Source: DATLWN01 sp963764315 (lineage in GTDB: Bacteria; Pseudomonadota; Zetaproteobacteria; Mariprofundales; Mariprofundaceae). Taken from it: a stretch of 64,000 nucleotides of DNA. The DNA is taken from the NCBI GenBank assembly GCA_963764315.1, contig CAVXSB010000010.1, positions 62,001 through 126,000 on the forward strand, written 5' to 3'. The notes beneath the pieces are model-generated. The model made no database searches, had not been told where the DNA came from, and worked only from the letters and a program-made list of their open reading frames with translations. The first letter of the stretch is position 1, and each line of letters opens with the position of its first letter. The position numbers and the translations under genes were made by a program. Shown piece by piece: positions 63,564 to 64,000 of the stretch.

Positions 63564-64000
63564 GACTCCTCCAGCGCCTTGCGCATGGCGCGCGCCAGCA
63601 CATCGACGCGGAAGGGCTTGGACAGCACCCGCGACACCTCGGCATGGGCCAACTCGTCGCCGGCGTCGTAGCCGGTGGCAAGGATGATCGGCAGCCCGGG
63701 ATTCAGTTCGCGCATGCGCGCGGCGGCCTCGACACCGCTGAGTCCGGGCATGACGACGTCGAGGATGGCCAGGGCGATGTCGGCGCGGTGTGCCCGGAAC
63801 AGCGCCCAGGCCTGCTCGCCGTCTCCGGCCACCAGCACGCGATAGCCCAGCCGGCCGATGACCTCGGCCACGGAGCGGCGCACATCCGGCTCGTCGTCGG
63901 CCAGCAGGATCAGCTCCCCATGCCCCTCCGGCACCCGACCCGTCACGGCTGCCGGCACGCGCGCCTCGCCCTCGCTCAGCGGCAGATAGAGATGGAAGCT
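63560..64000 (-). CDS. Hybrid sensor histidine kinase, C-terminal fragment with receiver domain (cut by window edge)
   Basis: Only the 3' end is inside the window. The reading frame enters with SFHLYLPLSEGEA, the typical end of a histidine-kinase ATPase domain. It continues into a receiver domain (about the last 120 residues) with acidic ILLADDEPDVR, phosphoacceptor Asp in ILDVVMPGLSG and Lys in VLSKPFRVDVL. This is therefore a hybrid kinase, not a free response regulator. Sensor part unknown. Confidence 0.85.
   Translation of the reverse strand, partial: SFHLYLPLSEGEARVPAAVTGRVPEGHGELILLADDEPDVRRSVAEVIGRLGYRVLVAGDGEQAWALFRAHRADIALAILDVVMPGLSGVEAAARMRELNPGLPIILATGYDAGDELAHAEVSRVLSKPFRVDVLARAMRKALEES

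Overview
The window is about 64 kb of GC-rich chromosomal DNA from a Gram-negative proteobacterium, most likely a gammaproteobacterium. The evidence is the gene set and gene order: pilMNO-pilQ-aroK-aroB next to a divergent mrcA, atpIBEFHAGDC-glmU-glmS, pilBCD-coaE, ubiE-ubiJ-ubiB, mlaA, and an adenosylcobalamin-dependent (class II) ribonucleotide reductase split into NrdJ and NrdJb. Genus cannot be named from the sequence. I see no prophage, insertion sequence, CRISPR array, rRNA or tRNA. The mobile elements are an intein and, possibly, a short repeat block.

Layout. 1-10405 (minus strand): a type IV pilus locus reading fimT, pilV, pilW, pilX-like, a 686-residue exported protein, a monohaem cytochrome c, then pilM, pilN, pilO, pilQ, followed by aroK and aroB (cut by the window edge). 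No pilP and no pilY1 are present. 10404-12767: the bifunctional penicillin-binding protein 1A, divergent from fimT with overlapping start codons. 12771-14734: phhB and cimA. 14858-20813: an oxidoreductase, a LysR regulator and a redox-flavoured cluster (tandem CDGSH protein, two pirins, nitroreductase), then a D-Ala-D-Ala dipeptidase-like gene, an FmdB zinc ribbon and mlaA. 20828-26825: aroC, fabI (TTG start), a small zincin, an SDR protein, an exported phosphoesterase, a HAD nucleotidase and a HEAGH-containing membrane protein.

26842-50720 is an almost unbroken minus-strand run. In transcription order it is ubiE, a 400-bp repeat/hairpin block, ubiJ, ubiB, metK, an S-adenosylhomocysteine riboswitch, ahcY, a small EF-hand protein, the nine-gene ATP synthase operon with its terminator, glmU, glmS, aroE, pilB, pilC, pilD, coaE and rho (with a 114-residue disordered N-terminal extension).

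50721-55147 is the ribonucleotide reductase locus. A control region carries a perfect DnaA box, a pair of probable NrdR boxes 32 bp apart and a sigma70-type promoter. It drives nrdJ, which is interrupted by a 376-residue LAGLIDADG intein placed immediately before the catalytic radical cysteine. A small open frame and nrdJb follow, then a strong terminator. 55238-64000 holds ordinary accessory genes: a NERD/zinc-ribbon protein, a methyltransferase, an SPW-repeat membrane protein, a STAS-like protein, an EAL response regulator, small hypothetical genes, thioredoxin behind a palindromic promoter, an aminotransferase, a PEBP-family protein, a 3-hydroxyisobutyrate dehydrogenase-like protein and the 3' end of a hybrid sensor kinase.

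The most noteworthy items are the intein at the radical cysteine, the nrdJ control region, the SAH riboswitch between metK and ahcY, the cytochrome c and 686-residue protein inside a pilus operon that lacks pilP and pilY1, the extended Rho, and the structured 122-bp repeats between ubiE and ubiJ.
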